A stretch of 64,000 nucleotides of DNA from Stratiolaelaps scimitus (Eukaryota > Arthropoda > Arachnida > Mesostigmata > Laelapidae), in the NCBI GenBank assembly GCA_019614645.1, contig JABWDB010000009.1, forward strand, positions 3,701,501-3,765,500, given 5' to 3'. The position numbers were made by a program, and so were the translations under genes. Shown in pieces: positions 26,511 through 38,540 of this stretch (positions are counted from its first letter, which is position 1; each line of letters starts with the position of its first letter). Below the pieces are notes generated by a model. It did no database searches and was not told where the DNA came from. It saw nothing but the letters and a program-made list of their open reading frames with translations.

Positions 26511-28163
26511 GTCAATATTATTATTATTAATATTATCGTTATTCCTTTAGGTAGAAAGGTTTGAGGAGAAAACAATACCAATCATCATTGTTAGAGGAGG
26601 AAGTGGTATCTAATAGGGATATTCATTTGTACATAAGAAACCATTATATATCCACTAGCACAGGTGGTTTTTGGTTCATGGTTAGCGTCAGTAACAACCT
26701 ACAACCAACTTGCATAATATCTTTCTTATACCACCTTATATTCTTAAAAGGACGCTTCGGTTTTGAAAAATGATAACCACGTGCTGGACATGAGCCAATT
26801 ACGTCGTTCCTAGTCTGTAAGATCGTTTCATTTTTTTGGAAAGGGGTGCGTAGAATACTCCCTCATCAAAAGCAACAATAATACCAATCATAATCATTTT
26901 ACAATGACAAGCTTTCATCCAATACAAAAAAAAACTAGCCTTCTACTGGCAATTGCTGAACCATTGATTAGAAGGAAAACACATCAATTCGCTAAGATTA
27001 TTCAACGCATAAGTCGGCACACCCCCTGTAATCGCTATCGGAACCGTGGGCGCAATCGCACAAACGACAACCGCACAGGATCCCCACCAGAACGATCGAT
27101 TTGGACAGCCTAAATAGATCAAGCATATTCGATAATTCGCCAATCGACGACGTCTGTCGCTTCATTTGCAAGGCTTGACGGCGGCAAGACCCCCCCCCCG
27201 CCCCCCGGTGGAGTCGAGATCTTTTCGTGCGCAATTCGTGGCAATCGCCAGCACCGATTCGGCTGGGAGGGAGAGAGGAGTCAGGCAGTATTATCAGCAG
27301 CGCGCAGCAACGAATGCCAACTAGACAAAAAATCGAACCTAAAAACTTCAGGGACCCAATATGTTCGAAGTACAACTTGCGGGTTTCCGGCCGCCGAGTG
27401 TCCTCTCGAGTAGCCTCACAGCCTTCCGCTCAATTTTTGTTCGATAGCCATGGACGGCGTTTCTTTTCCTGTGTGGGTATTCTTCACACTTTTGGCTTGC
27501 CGTTTTCTCGTCGTCTATAGAAGGACCTTTTATCGGGGCTTCTCACATGTGCTATTCGGCTGGACTGAAGGGAGCGGGTCGCTTGGAGAGGCGATAACGC
27601 GGACGACTCAAGGGGATGTGACGTTGGAGCCGAACGAGGCCGAGGCATTCAGAAGCCACAAAGCGTTCGATAATCTAGAATCTGTTTTTGCCGGTCCCTG
27701 CGGGGGAATATGACAGAATGGCACTGTGCGGCGACTGGAATATTGATTTGGCGGCGAATATTTTTTTGCTGCCTACTGCCGTTCATCTGGAATATCAGTG
27801 AATATTGTGAGATGTCAAGACAGTGCATTCTCAGAAACACTAAGCCTATTAAACATACAATGGTGACTAGCACATTTGTATGCAACCAACATATCATTCG
27901 CTTCTTCTAAATGCTTGGCGCACCAAGTAACTAACGAGTGGACGATCCTACAAATCAATCGACAGCTGTGCTTTGTGTACATCGGTGTTAAAATATTTTG
28001 CTAAACATCGTACTAAATTGATAGTATTCTCAGGTTCGGCGGGTCAGTCTTATGAAGATGCATAATATGTAACGAAGATGAGATATCGTACTGTACGCTT
28101 AACAACCCCTCCCCTCGTAGATCGGGTACTGACCACTTCCTGTATTCCTGTTCGTCGTTATAG
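26511..28163 (+). other. CAPS intron 3 (1653 bp)
   Basis: No nested gene recognised. It contains ATT-rich sequence directly after the donor and a C-rich run at 27190-27206 inside a short GC-rich patch. Confidence 0.75.
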
Positions 28164-28379
28164 GAGCGCCGCAAGAGACTCCAGCTATACGTGTTTATCC
28201 TGCGATGCGTGGCGTACCCGTTCAGCGCGAAACAACCAAATGACATGTCACGCCGGCAGATGAAGGTCACGAAAGAACAGCTCGAGACACTTCAGAAACG
28301 GTTTCAGGCCTTTCTCAAAGGAGAGACGACGATTGCTGCGGACGAGGCCTTCCAGAACGCTGTACAGAGTTACACGGAG
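28164..28379 (+). CDS. Cadps: CAPS exon 4 (start of conserved N-terminal region)
   Basis: Seventy-two codons (residues 133-204). Strong family match: basic [11 protein letters not shown], then [14 protein letters not shown], then [18 protein letters not shown] and NAVQSY. These correspond to the most conserved N-terminal block of CADPS. The acceptor is GTCGTTATAG, the donor GAG|GTAAGT is canonical, and phase is 0 at both ends. In vertebrates this region precedes the C2 domain and is CAPS-specific; it has been linked to dynactin binding, but I see no separate motif that proves this here. Confidence 0.95.
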
Positions 28380-28694
28380 GTAAGTGGGTGAACCGTTGCT
28401 TTTGGTACAATGTACCCATATAATACGATGTAATAACAATAGACATACATCCGTATCGTAGGACAGATACGTGACGCATTTCCTCGTGAAATAGCCCCAG
28501 TCAATTTGTTCCATTTCAAGTTGTATAAAATATGATGTGAGAATCTCCATAGTGTCTGTCACAATCATTAAAACTGAGAGAGGACTTGAACCATCAAATA
28601 TAGCGTGTCGGTAATGTATCGGTATAGGCACTGATATTTACTATTTGTGAAGCTAATTTACAGCTTATTTATTGTCATGCGATCGAACGTGCGA

Positions 28695-28720
28695 ATATAT
28701 ATATATATATATATATATAT
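28695..28720. repeat. (TA)n microsatellite
   Basis: Thirteen AT units, 28 bases before the dispersed element copy 2. Confidence 0.95.
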
Positions 28721-28748
28721 CATTTATTCACACGATGCTGTGTCACAC

Positions 28749-28869
28749 GTGCCTAGGTAGCTTATATTTTCCGGGCTGACTCACAGCCGTTTATTTAACT
28801 TCCACGGTACAACTGTTTTTGGCATTGCTTCACAAGACGGACAACCCCTTTAAATGCAAAGGTGCCTAG
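28749..28869. mobile_element. Short dispersed element, copy 2, with 8-bp flanking direct repeats
   Basis: About 105 bases bounded by exact GTGCCTAG repeats (28749-28756 and 28862-28869). The interior aligns with 5194-5298, best over 28813-28842 (26 of 30 bases identical to 5246-5275). The flanking repeats differ from those of copy 1, as expected if each copy duplicated its own target site. A short hairpin (28774-28788) is kept in the same place with a paired base change. There is no open frame. Confidence 0.5.
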
Positions 28870-29878
28870 CTGCCCAGGTACCTAGTAACTATACATGTAT
28901 AATAGATAGTTCCGACGACAATGCGATACTCCTGCCAGCACTGAGGGTGCGAAACTCAAGGATGAGTGACGTGGACATTCGGCCCGTCTCCGAGTCGTTT
29001 TACGGAACGGCCACTGGCTTGCTATTCTCCCTGTAGGGATATAGATAGAGAGAAAGAGAGATCGACGCGAGCGCTCGGTCGCGGTCATTGGCTCTGCCAA
29101 TGGCAGACGACAACAACAGCCGCCGCCGCCGCCGCCTCCTCCTCCGTCTTCGCTGTGTCCCCGGTCACTCTGGGTATAGTACTATCATATTGCGGAGGCC
29201 CGCTATATTCCGCCTGGCTACGAGGGGTTTGCTTCTTGCCGTATGTTGACGTTTTCCGGAAGTCGGTCCTCTTACCTTGACGCCTATACACTTTTGGGGT
29301 TCGTGAGTACCTACCGAAACGGCCTGTCGGCTCCTTCTTATCGAACGACCTGCAGCGACCTACCGCTGTGTGATCCCTAGTTGCTACTCGCCCCAACCGC
29401 GTTGCCTTGAGCCGAGGCCACTTCGAAGACGAGCCTTCCTGATCCCGAGGGTCTACGCAGATGGTCCGTCCATTCGGGTCCGTTTCGGCCAGGTCTGAGC
29501 AACAAGCCATCGTTGAAGCAGTACCAGCATCATCTACCGGGCCTCTACTGGAGGTCTCCTCGTCTCGCTTGCGCCTTCACTGCTGCTATACAAATACCGT
29601 CGCCCGTTGTTTAAAATGGTGGCACCTGTTGCGTCCGTTGCCTTAAAGAGCATAGACTATAGGGGAACATATCTTATCCACCTGCCGCAGACATTTCGTT
29701 CGCTCGAAGAAAGGAGATTTCCTCGTCCCTCATCTGCTCTTCCTCTGTCCCATGAGGCCAGCAGAGCCGCGGGCACACGTTATAGCAGTGAGCGATGCCG
29801 CTCGAAGTAGGGGCGGTGCTGTCGATGTGGAAGCGGTGTAATGATATCGGTTAAGGAACGATGCCAAGGACGAGGAAA

Positions 29879-29931
29879 GGAGGCCTTCCGGATGAAGGCC
29901 TCCCTGAAACCGCAACATTACCATCCGGAAG
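29879..29931. repeat. Overlapping inverted repeats
   Basis: A perfect 10-bp inverted repeat with a 5-base loop (GGAGGCCTTC at 29879-29888 with GAAGGCCTCC at 29894-29903) overlaps a second 10-bp pair (CTTCCGGATG at 29886-29895 with CATCCGGAAG at about 29922-29931). The two hairpins share bases and are mutually exclusive. Confidence 0.8.
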
Positions 29932-30700
29932 ACCATCACCGGCCCTGCCATAGTCGCTGATGACGTATCCATTCCGTTTCACAGAAATGACCAAACGGTC
30001 GCGTATCAGCGGCACACTTCGGCACACTTTCGCACACTTCGTCTGGATCGACACGTGATAGCTGGCCCCACACCGTCGAGAGGGTTCACGCAGCCGAGCC
30101 TCACGGCTGCTTCACTCGTAGCTGGTCATTCACAACAATTACGACTGTTCCACGATACGACGAGAAATGATGAAAAGCTGACAGTATCGCCACAATAACG
30201 CCACTCGATGGCGAGGTGTCTAGATTTGCTATTCGCGCTCTAGTTAAATGTACATGTGAGTACGGCCGTGGGGGTTTCGACGTCGTGGGATCGACGACAG
30301 CGGCTTCGCGCGCGTCAATTTCAAGGCGTTCGTCAATGCATGAATTCTGAAGTTTGATGCCAGTGTTTGGCTGAAGGACCTGCTGGTATACCTTATGGTT
30401 AAATTGGTGTGCTATGTCACTGTTGCAGACAAAACATATCATGGACCATGGTGCAGATAGACAACAACCAAACAAGGCTATTCTTCGACATTATAGAGTG
30501 TTCCGTTAGGCTTTGCTTATTAACCATTGGTCTATCAATCCCATATGGCAACGCAACGCGGCAACGACTCGTCTCTCATTTTCGACGTTTGCTGTGTCAT
30601 TGCTGGGAGTTTGTTTTCTATTCGCCTATGTAAATAATGATTTTCTCTCACAAGATATGAGCCCTCTGTTCATTGTTTCGTTTGCTATCATTACTTTCAG

Positions 30701-30841
30701 GTGTTTCTCAAGAGTGACCGAGTAGCTATAATGGTCGTGAGCGGGGCCTGCTCTCAACATGACTTCAGAGAAGTTTTTCGAAACAACATCGAGAAAAGAG
30801 TTAGATCGCTTCCTGAAATCGATGGTCTTAGTAAAGAAACG
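30701..30841 (+). CDS. Cadps: CAPS exon 5 (conserved N-terminal region)
   Basis: Forty-seven codons (residues 205-251): VFLKSDRVA, then [13 protein letters not shown], then [18 protein letters not shown]. It follows the CAPS family nearly residue by residue. The acceptor ATTACTTTCAG and donor ACG|GTGAGT are both good, and phase is 0 at both ends. It continues the helical, basic region upstream of the C2 domain. Confidence 0.95.
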
Positions 30842-33800
30842 GTGAGTAATCGCTAATTAGCGAACCAATTATATTTCCAGGCCCACAGTTAGAACTACTA
30901 TGACAATAACTACGATCGCATGTGCCTCTACCGGTTTGAGCCCGAGGACGAACAATCCCCGATCACTAGCGCCGCGGGAAGCCGGTCTTCATTATGTCCC
31001 AATGATCGCCATGTATCTCAATGGACTGGGCGTGTATCGTTGATCGTATAATTTCCTTGGTTACTATTACTCCGTAGCACCTAGATAGGAACGCCCGCCA
31101 GCTGGGTCGCATGAACCCGGGAGAAGTGCGCACGTAGCCTCATCCATAGCCTATCCCTCGTTGGAGTCTCGTTGACGTGATAGGGACTACGCCGAACAAC
31201 AACGACGACGACATATAATCCGTGAGGAATACTACATGACCCCGACTACATACATGCCGCTCTCGGTGTTAAAGGGCAAGATGGACTCGACCGTCAGAGC
31301 GACAGCGTCAATTCGCTACAATGGGACACGTTCGGATATCGGGGCTGGTGTCGTAGAGTTGTAGGAAGGTCTTCCTAGAGTTCACAGGTGATTGGCGGCT
31401 GTGTCGCCAATCACAAGTCCCAAGACACAAGTCTTCGGCTCTGTCGACTCTGGTGGCTCGCGCCTATTCTAACTGTACAGCGCTTTTGTGGTGTGCTGTG
31501 AACTATGTTCACGCGACACGTGGAGTTAAGGGGGGACGCCTTAACTCCTTGAAAACGATACAGACCTATGCAGCTGTGAGAAGGATGACAACAGAGTATT
31601 TTGAGGACATCATACTGCTTGTCATTTAATTCATTCACATCAACCAAATTGTATGAAATGCGTGAATGCATACCGGAAATCTTCCTGACAGCATTTGCAA
31701 ATTGTGTGCTTGCGTTTTTGCTGCGTTTCAGCTATAACCATGCTAAGCTTTACTTTGCCACATATTCCCGACTGAATTTCGCCACTGTAATGCTTATTTA
31801 TATAGTATCGTATATGTTCTATTATAGATAGATGTAGCATGAAATGACAAGTCCTCCATCGGACTCCAGCAGCTCTTGGCTCACACGGTATAACCGACGT
31901 TGTCAAAGCAACACGATACGAGAAGTGTAATCAGCATACGTTGCCATATGTTCGAATGTGTACTGTGAGCATGGCAGTGACCACCACTTATTTATTGGGC
32001 GCGCCCGATAGTAGCAGCTCGCAGAGAAGGCACGTTCACTATGGCAGTGGCTGCTGGGGTGGCAAAGGCAGATTTGTAGAACAATTGCAATTTCCTGTCC
32101 AGACAATTCGCTCGTCTCTGTTCGTGCTACTTTTGTACATCGAGATGCGCTGTAATGCATGCGCATACACATTCACATTTAGTAGCTCAGACGGGAACCG
32201 ATTTATGCGTGGACAAAAATGTATATATCCACCTGCCTCATCTGCCCTGTGGCGTCCGTCAGTTGCTCCCCACCGCTGCAGAACTGTCCGCTAGTGACTA
32301 TATCCGCTCTATTCTAGAATGCCTCTTCTTCTCGGCCGTCTTCATCATCGACAACGGCTAGTCGTCCGTAAGACGCCACACTTTATATAGCTGCTAGACA
32401 GACGAAACCCATATGTCATGTCACTGCTGCGTATCCCTTTGCAAGCGAGCAAGCGAGCGAGAACTCACTCTCTGCATTTCATACCACTCCAGAGCCTATC
32501 CTGTACGACGAATCTCAGTCATCCAATCGACTTGGAGCGAGCACACAGAGAACGCGACACAAGGCCAATGTCCAGAACGACATACGTTCAAATCCGCCAA
32601 GTCCTCGCTCGCAGACGGCCGAACGGACAACAAAGTTTAAATAACGTTCCAATAACAATCGTGGGGGCTGGTTCTTTCGTTCGCCCGCCCACGGGTGCCA
32701 CCGCCTTAACTCCACTCCGCGTCTTCGTGTCCCTCCTCACGGTAGCCAGTTTCATCCATCGTCGGCGATGGTCGGCGCAGACAATTCGCCTGCCGTTCGC
32801 TGTGCCTGGCCGTGCAACATGGCATAGCCGTCCTGACAGGCAGGTATTAGTTACGCAGGCAAAAATACGAAGCGTGGGACGGCAATGTAGACGCCGTGGG
32901 GCCGTAGGTAGACGGGCAGTGCAGACCTCTGCACCTCAATCCAAGCACCTCCGCTAGTGCTGCTGGGGTCCGACATCGGTGGCCGCCTTTCGTGGTGGCG
33001 CTGGTGGTAGCGGCGGCAGTGGCGTCAGCCGCGGCAATGAGCTAGACCATCAGAGCGAAACGCTGCACACACTCTACAGGGAGAAAACGAAAGAGAGTGA
33101 GGAGGAGGTATCGGGCCATGTTTGGCCAAACCCGGAACCTCCCGAAGGGAGCTATTGGAGGAACACCGGCTGGCTACCGGTATAGGCTAGAAGGGCAACG
33201 GCTGCAGCAGCTGTAGCAGCAAACCGGCGGAGTCACCACAGCAGACATTGCGCCGAACTACCTTACGCCTCCACCTTGGGAACCTCGGTGGAAACGGACG
33301 TTCATAGGGCTAGGGCTACGCAGACTTGGCCGTGGTTCAGTCTCCGTCGTGGTTCCGACGACGCCGACGGGGCCGACCACGACAGGAGATGGTCGAGACG
33401 CAGGGACCCAGGGTCGGGAGTCGGGCCTCGATTCGAGCAGGCAGGGTTTGACTGGTGCCTCTACTTCTTCCACCTCCATCGCCGGCCATAAATTAGTGCC
33501 CGGCTGTTGCCTGTCTCAAGCCTCTGCGGATAGAACAGAAACAGGCGGGAGAGCCGATCCGCCAGCCCGTTTGCCGTATCCTGCCGCTGTTCTATCCATC
33601 ACACACGTACACACCCACAGACTGTACCTAGCCCACTCTCTCCCTTTGTCGCTCGCGCGCTCTCCTCTCCGTGCGATCAGTGTTCCTATGGCGCTTCTGC
33701 GAGCGTTCCACGATGCACCACGCGACTGCGCTCATTAGCGAAAGCCATGAGGATATCCACGGCTGGGAGGATGTGTCGGCTATAGAGCACCAGGGCGACA

Positions 33801-34598
33801 TTTCAGCGCAATGGGTCGAGCTTCGAGCAAAGGTGGAAAGATATGGAAGCCGAAGTGAAGGAAAATAGATATACGCTGACGAACGCACGGCACCCCAAGC
33901 TCGACGCTTGTAACGTACACGGCAGGACGCAAACAAAGGCAAAACGCATGACACGCTGGGGTTGTCCTCAGCCGTTAGCGGACGCTGTCAGGAAGTCAAC
34001 ACCGGGCCTGTTTTGATTTCAGTGGATGCGTGAAATGGCAGCCCTACCAACGTCAACAAGGGCCCACAATGATGACGATAATACCAGGAACATCCATTAG
34101 AGGCGGAGAGTAGGATATGGCAAATTGCAAAAATCCCCATATCTCGTTTAAATATAATAATTGAATATAACGAGACATGAGAGAATGATCGAGAATAGTG
34201 AGCAATTGCTGCTAATTAACGAATGTCCACGTTACCTATCCGTAGTAAGATTAGCGACACTGAGATCCTAATGTTACCTATTCACGCTTGCAACAGCTTA
34301 GTCGATGTATGTAGTCCGATCACGCTGATGAATGTAAACCTTCTTAATCATACCTTAGTAATTACGATTAGTCGTAATTACTAAGTACCATTATTAGCAA
34401 GTCGAAATTACTAAGTACTATTATTATTATTATAATCATCATTTTCGGCGACACGAGCCCCTCGATGAAGGCTTCACTTCTACCGTAGGATCGAACAGGA
34501 ATGGCACTTTCTCAGATTTGATTCCGTCTACATTTTTCATCTTCTGTGTCACCTGTTATGTTCATCTTTTTGATTTTTTTGTGCTTACATCGTTGCAG
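30842..34598 (+). other. CAPS intron 5 (3757 bp)
   Basis: No gene supported. A GC-rich stretch at about 32.4-33.9 kb gives several chance frames on both strands, with Gly/Ala/Arg-rich translations. A perfect 32-base palindrome lies at 34354-34385, followed by a degenerate copy of its right arm and ATT repeats. Confidence 0.7.
34354..34385. repeat. Perfect 14-bp inverted repeat (4-base loop)
   Basis: CTTAGTAATTACGA (34354-34367) and its exact reverse complement (34372-34385) are separated by TTAG. A further copy of the right arm with its downstream ATT sequence follows at about 34402-34430 with two base changes. It could be a relic of a MITE end, or a locally expanded AT-rich repeat. Confidence 0.9.
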
Positions 34599-34793
34599 GT
34601 GTTGACATCGTGGATGACGAAATTCGACGCCATTTTTCGTGGAGACGAGGACTCTCGAAAGACGCAAAGCCGACTGCAGCAGCAGAACCTAGCTGCAGAG
34701 ATGGTTCTCAGCAAGGAACAGCTATACGACATGTTTCAGAATATTTTGAATATTAAGAAGTTTGAGCATCAGCTTTTGTACAATGCCCTACAG
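34599..34793 (+). CDS. Cadps: CAPS exon 6
   Basis: Sixty-five codons (residues 252-316). The peptide contains [19 protein letters not shown] and then [20 protein letters not shown] with QLLYNALQ, an almost invariant CAPS block. Between them is a Gln-rich variable stretch, where orthologues also vary. The acceptor is ACATCGTTGCAG and the donor CAG|GTGAAT; phase is 0 at both ends. Confidence 0.96.
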
Positions 34794-35691
34794 GTGAATT
34801 TCAGCACACATCTAAGAGTGATGACCTTCACTTATGTTACAAAAATGTATACCATATCCGCTTGCATTGTGGGATGCATGCAGCTGCATTTGGCTCATGG
34901 GACGTGTTACCTTATGCGTTACCATTGGGAATATCGAATCGACTCGAGGGCGGAAATTACGGAAGGGGGTATAACGGTGGACGGTGTGTGGAAAAACTCT
35001 TCCCACGAGTGATTTCCCTCGAGCGTCGGGTCAAACAGGTGAACTCGTCGACGATCCGATCCGAGCACTCAGAGGAAGTCGTTTAAGCTGTCCGATGACT
35101 TAAGCCGTCTGTTAGTCTTCCAAAGCCCCGTCGAGTTGTTGGACGGGATAGGTGAGGATCAACGGTTCCACTCGAAAGAGAGGACCCGTTTGACTTAAGA
35201 AGCTCGGCACACCTGGAAAGGAGCCGTGGAGAGATCTCCCAAAAACCGGATAATTAACGATGATTGACTGCGACGCCGCAGGGTGGCGCCAGCAGCAGTG
35301 GCATTGTCCCCTCGTCCAGATCACACCGCATCGTTCAGACGGATCCAGAGAAACGCATGAACCAGTTCTCATACTGACCGAAATCAGCGAGACTGCTAGC
35401 ACCAGTTGGTCCTAGCCGGACGGACCATTTGCGTATTCGTGTATGTGGGCGAATACATTGGACTCTGCAATCTTTGTAGCTGCGGTCCGTGCAAGCTTTT
35501 CGAAGGCGATCCCAGAGAGATAGGCAGTGGTGTTCAACGTCAGACACCCAGACATCACATTGCTTGGGGTTGGATTCGCTTTTTTTTTTGTCGTGGTGCT
35601 TGTTTTCGTTCTTCGTTGCCGTAGTTACTACTGTGAGTTTACTCCGACTCAGTCATTCGCCGCCTGTTCGCTTTGATTTGTAAACTTCCAG
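34794..35691 (+). other. CAPS intron 6 (898 bp)
   Basis: Nothing coding recognised; an open frame from exon 6 reads through the donor for about 70 codons with no family match. It contains a short T run at about 35580-35589. Confidence 0.8.
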
Positions 35692-35772
35692 CTCGACTCC
35701 GCAGATGAACAGGCCGCAGCGATTCGGCGGGAGCTCGATGGGAGAGTTCAAAAAATCAACGAGATGGAAAAG
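35692..35772 (+). CDS. Cadps: CAPS exon 7 (short)
   Basis: Twenty-seven codons (residues 317-343): LDSADEQAAAIRRELDGRVQ followed by KINEMEK. It matches the CAPS segment LDNPDEQAAQIRRELDGR, including the strongly helical, charged pattern. The acceptor is AAACTTCCAG and the donor AAG|GTAATT; phase is 0 at both ends. A (CA)n run begins soon after the donor. Confidence 0.95.
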
Positions 35773-36057
35773 GTAATTGAACACACCACACCCACACACA
35801 CACACACACATACACCCGCATACGATTACAGGCTCAGATCGGCCCACAGGTCTCAGACAAGATCTCGGAGCAGACACCACGCAAACGAGACCAGACCAGC
35901 AGACAACGCACACAAATTGCCCCGGTGATGGCAGAGCTTGTACGGGGCGAACACCATAGGCTGTGTTCCATCACGGTTTCTCACGACCGTTGAGAAAGAC
36001 ATCGGCTGAGGCCGTAGTGATACCTTGCAGCGCAGCCGGCGACCTGAATTACAACGG

Positions 36058-36075
36058 CAGCAGCAGCAGCAGCAG
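36058..36075. repeat. (CAG)n trinucleotide repeat
   Basis: Six CAG units in intron 7, followed by TAG. It is intronic and outside any supported reading frame. Confidence 0.9.
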
Positions 36076-38487
36076 TAGTGGGCGTCCGGCACGGTACAGA
36101 ACCAAAAAAAGCCGAGAAGGGACACTGGACTGGCTTGTTGTTTCGCCCCACCGCTGTGTTCCGGGCCGCTGGCAGTAAACCCAATCAAAGATTAATCGAA
36201 CACAATTGCACACAACAAGCCCTCGCCGGCTTCTTCGACGCCGTCGCCGACGACATGCTATTGTTGTCCGCGTCTCGGCCCGTTCCCCTCCTCCATTTCC
36301 TTGGGGGTACTCGCTGAGATCGGGACTCGGCCGACGGAAGCTATGAAGACGACGAACAAAAAACGAACGAACAGAAGTGATCAAGCGAAATTGCTGACGC
36401 TCAGCCGCCGAGAGGCGAGACAACGATAGAGAGATGGCAAGGGCAAAGGGGTGGCAGGCGCGGCTAGGACGGTTTCGACGGGCCTGTAAGCAGTCAGGCG
36501 TTAAGGCGCTTTTTGAGCTAGGGACAACCTCGGACGCTTCCTCGCCTCAGTTGGATGAAGTAGCAGTAGTCGTCGTGGTAGTTGCTTTGGCTTGCCGCCT
36601 TCGGCGCTTTGAACGCGGCAAGAACTCGGTGACGGGACGGCGGTGGCGGCGGGCGAGGCAGCCGTGGCCGGGGACTCGGCAGGCGCAGATCGTCCGAGCG
36701 ACTCAACGTAACGCCTCTCCGATCATTTCGCAGGAGCCATAGCAGACAAAGCCACGCCCCTCAGCTAAGGCTGTAAATGCTAGCAGGCCAACGCGCTACC
36801 GAGCGGAATCGCGTGCAGCGAACAGCGTGTTAAATGATGTCACACACCAACCGACAATCGAGATCCGCGGTCCTCGGCGCACCACTGTTTCAACGAGTCT
36901 GTGGACGTCTGTGGACGTTGCTCCATTGAGTGACTCAGAGAGTGAGAGAGCGATAGCGGGAGCGAACCTACTGCTTTCTCCACTTGTAATTTTCCGCCGC
37001 TTCTTCCCTCTAATGTCCTTGTTTTATTTTATCGATGGTGTTGTATTACCCCCGAATTCGATGCCCTCACGGTCCCCTCGTCCCCCACGAACCTCTGCCC
37101 CACCTTTTTTTCATTGCCAGGACTACTCTATGACTCGATTACGCTGGCGGTGTAACGGTAGCCGCAGCTATTACGTTGTGATTGCGCTTCCTCTAGAAAC
37201 AATCGGCGGCTGTAGACGCTGGTGCTGGCGGCGACGGCGGTCGAAGCAGCAGCAGCGGCGGCGATAACGATAACGCCGGCAGTAGGGGCAACGCCAAGAA
37301 CAAAGAAGAGAGCAAGAGGGTGCTGGGCCGCCGGCCAGACTTGGCGAGGCGCCATAGCGAAGGTCTCAAAGCGAAGAACGAAGAAGAAAAAGAAGAGAAT
37401 GAGGAAACAGTGGGAGGAGGTACTTATCGTAAGTGGCGCTCTCGTCCCCCTACCGCCCCCCGCCCCCCCCGCACTCTCCGGCACACTGATAATGAGACGC
37501 CGCGACCGGCGGCGCTAGCAGTAGTGGTACTAGCTCCGCCTCTGCTGTTCCGCCGCAAGGCAGCCCACCCCACGAATAGCCGTCTGACACGATAATCGGG
37601 CGCAGGATGTTCAAAGGGGAGGCTACAGGGAGGGCCAGCCGCAGAGTTGACAGAGGAGGGTAGGGAAACAATGGAACTTACGTGGATTTCCCGCTAGTTA
37701 GCAACGTCACTGATGCCGCCCGGCATCACCCATCTCGGCACGTGGGACTCGAACCTCGCAGTTCCTCACCGATGGAACTCGAAGAGCGGCTAGACTTTGC
37801 CGTGACCCACCGTCGACCCCTCTCGCTCAACCAATCGCTCTGCTTTCATCGCGTCCCACGCAACAGCAGGTTTTCTAACCTGTCTCCCCCTCCCTCGCAT
37901 CTATCCTAAGCTACCCCAGACTTCGCCATTGGCGTCCTCTACAACTGCGTAGCTGAACTGCAGGCGCTTTTGTGTTTAGATGTTTTCGTAAGTCATGGTT
38001 TGTCCTAATGTTTCGACTGAATTTAGAACGCCTGGTTTGGCTTGGGAAGAAATCCTTCATGTATTCTCCCTCTGAAGGACTACCTTCCGATCGTATTTGG
38101 ATCTCTGATCATTTTGGCGGCCTTCGCTCTCCCTCTTGAACCCGCATTCGGTTTCTAACGCACCTACCACCCAGGTGAGTGGCCCGTCTCTTGAACAGCG
38201 AGCACGCCACATCCCTCCTGCGCGTCTCCGGTAGCAATACCCTTTGCTGTTGAGCCCGTCCGGTAGCGCTCTACGGCAAGTCATCACCAAACTCTGTCAG
38301 TTATCTAGTGTCACGATCCGCCTCGACCTCTCGCATTTCGCTTCTGATTTCCCGGCTCCATGATCTTTGACGGCTGTCTCCCTGAGCTATTTACTAAACT
38401 ACACGCTTCTACTCTGCGACGCGCCTCTGCCGGAGCGACACTTCTTGAAGTGTCGACGTCGCTCCTATCTGCTTCTTCCTGGCAGAA

Positions 38488-38540
38488 GAACTTCGATGTT
38501 TGAAGCAAATATCTGAACTTCGATGTTTGAAGCAAATATC
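38488..38540. repeat. 27-bp tandem duplication, two exact copies
   Basis: GAACTTCGATGTTTGAAGCA plus six further bases (26 in all) is repeated exactly with a period of 27 (38488-38513 and 38515-38540). Lack of divergence suggests a recent slippage event or an assembly duplication. Confidence 0.95.

Larger units (their letters stand above)
28380..30700 (+). other. CAPS intron 4 (2321 bp)
   Basis: Contains (TA)n at 28695-28720, the second copy of the short dispersed element (28749-28869), a GCC/TCC repeat at 29119-29145, overlapping inverted repeats at 29879-29931, and a three-fold GGCACACTT-like tandem at about 30010-30040. Nothing coding recognised. Confidence 0.75.

Noticed and set aside
32979..33185. 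Open frame with Gly/Ser start and acidic end inside intron 5
   Set aside because: Exons 5 and 6 already join without a gap relative to CAPS orthologues, the frame has no acceptor of quality, and it shows no similarity.
37735..37830. Possible minus-strand tRNA (B-box-like GGTTCGAGTCCC in reverse complement)
   Set aside because: The T stem does not pair beyond two bases and no matching acceptor stem or A box is found.
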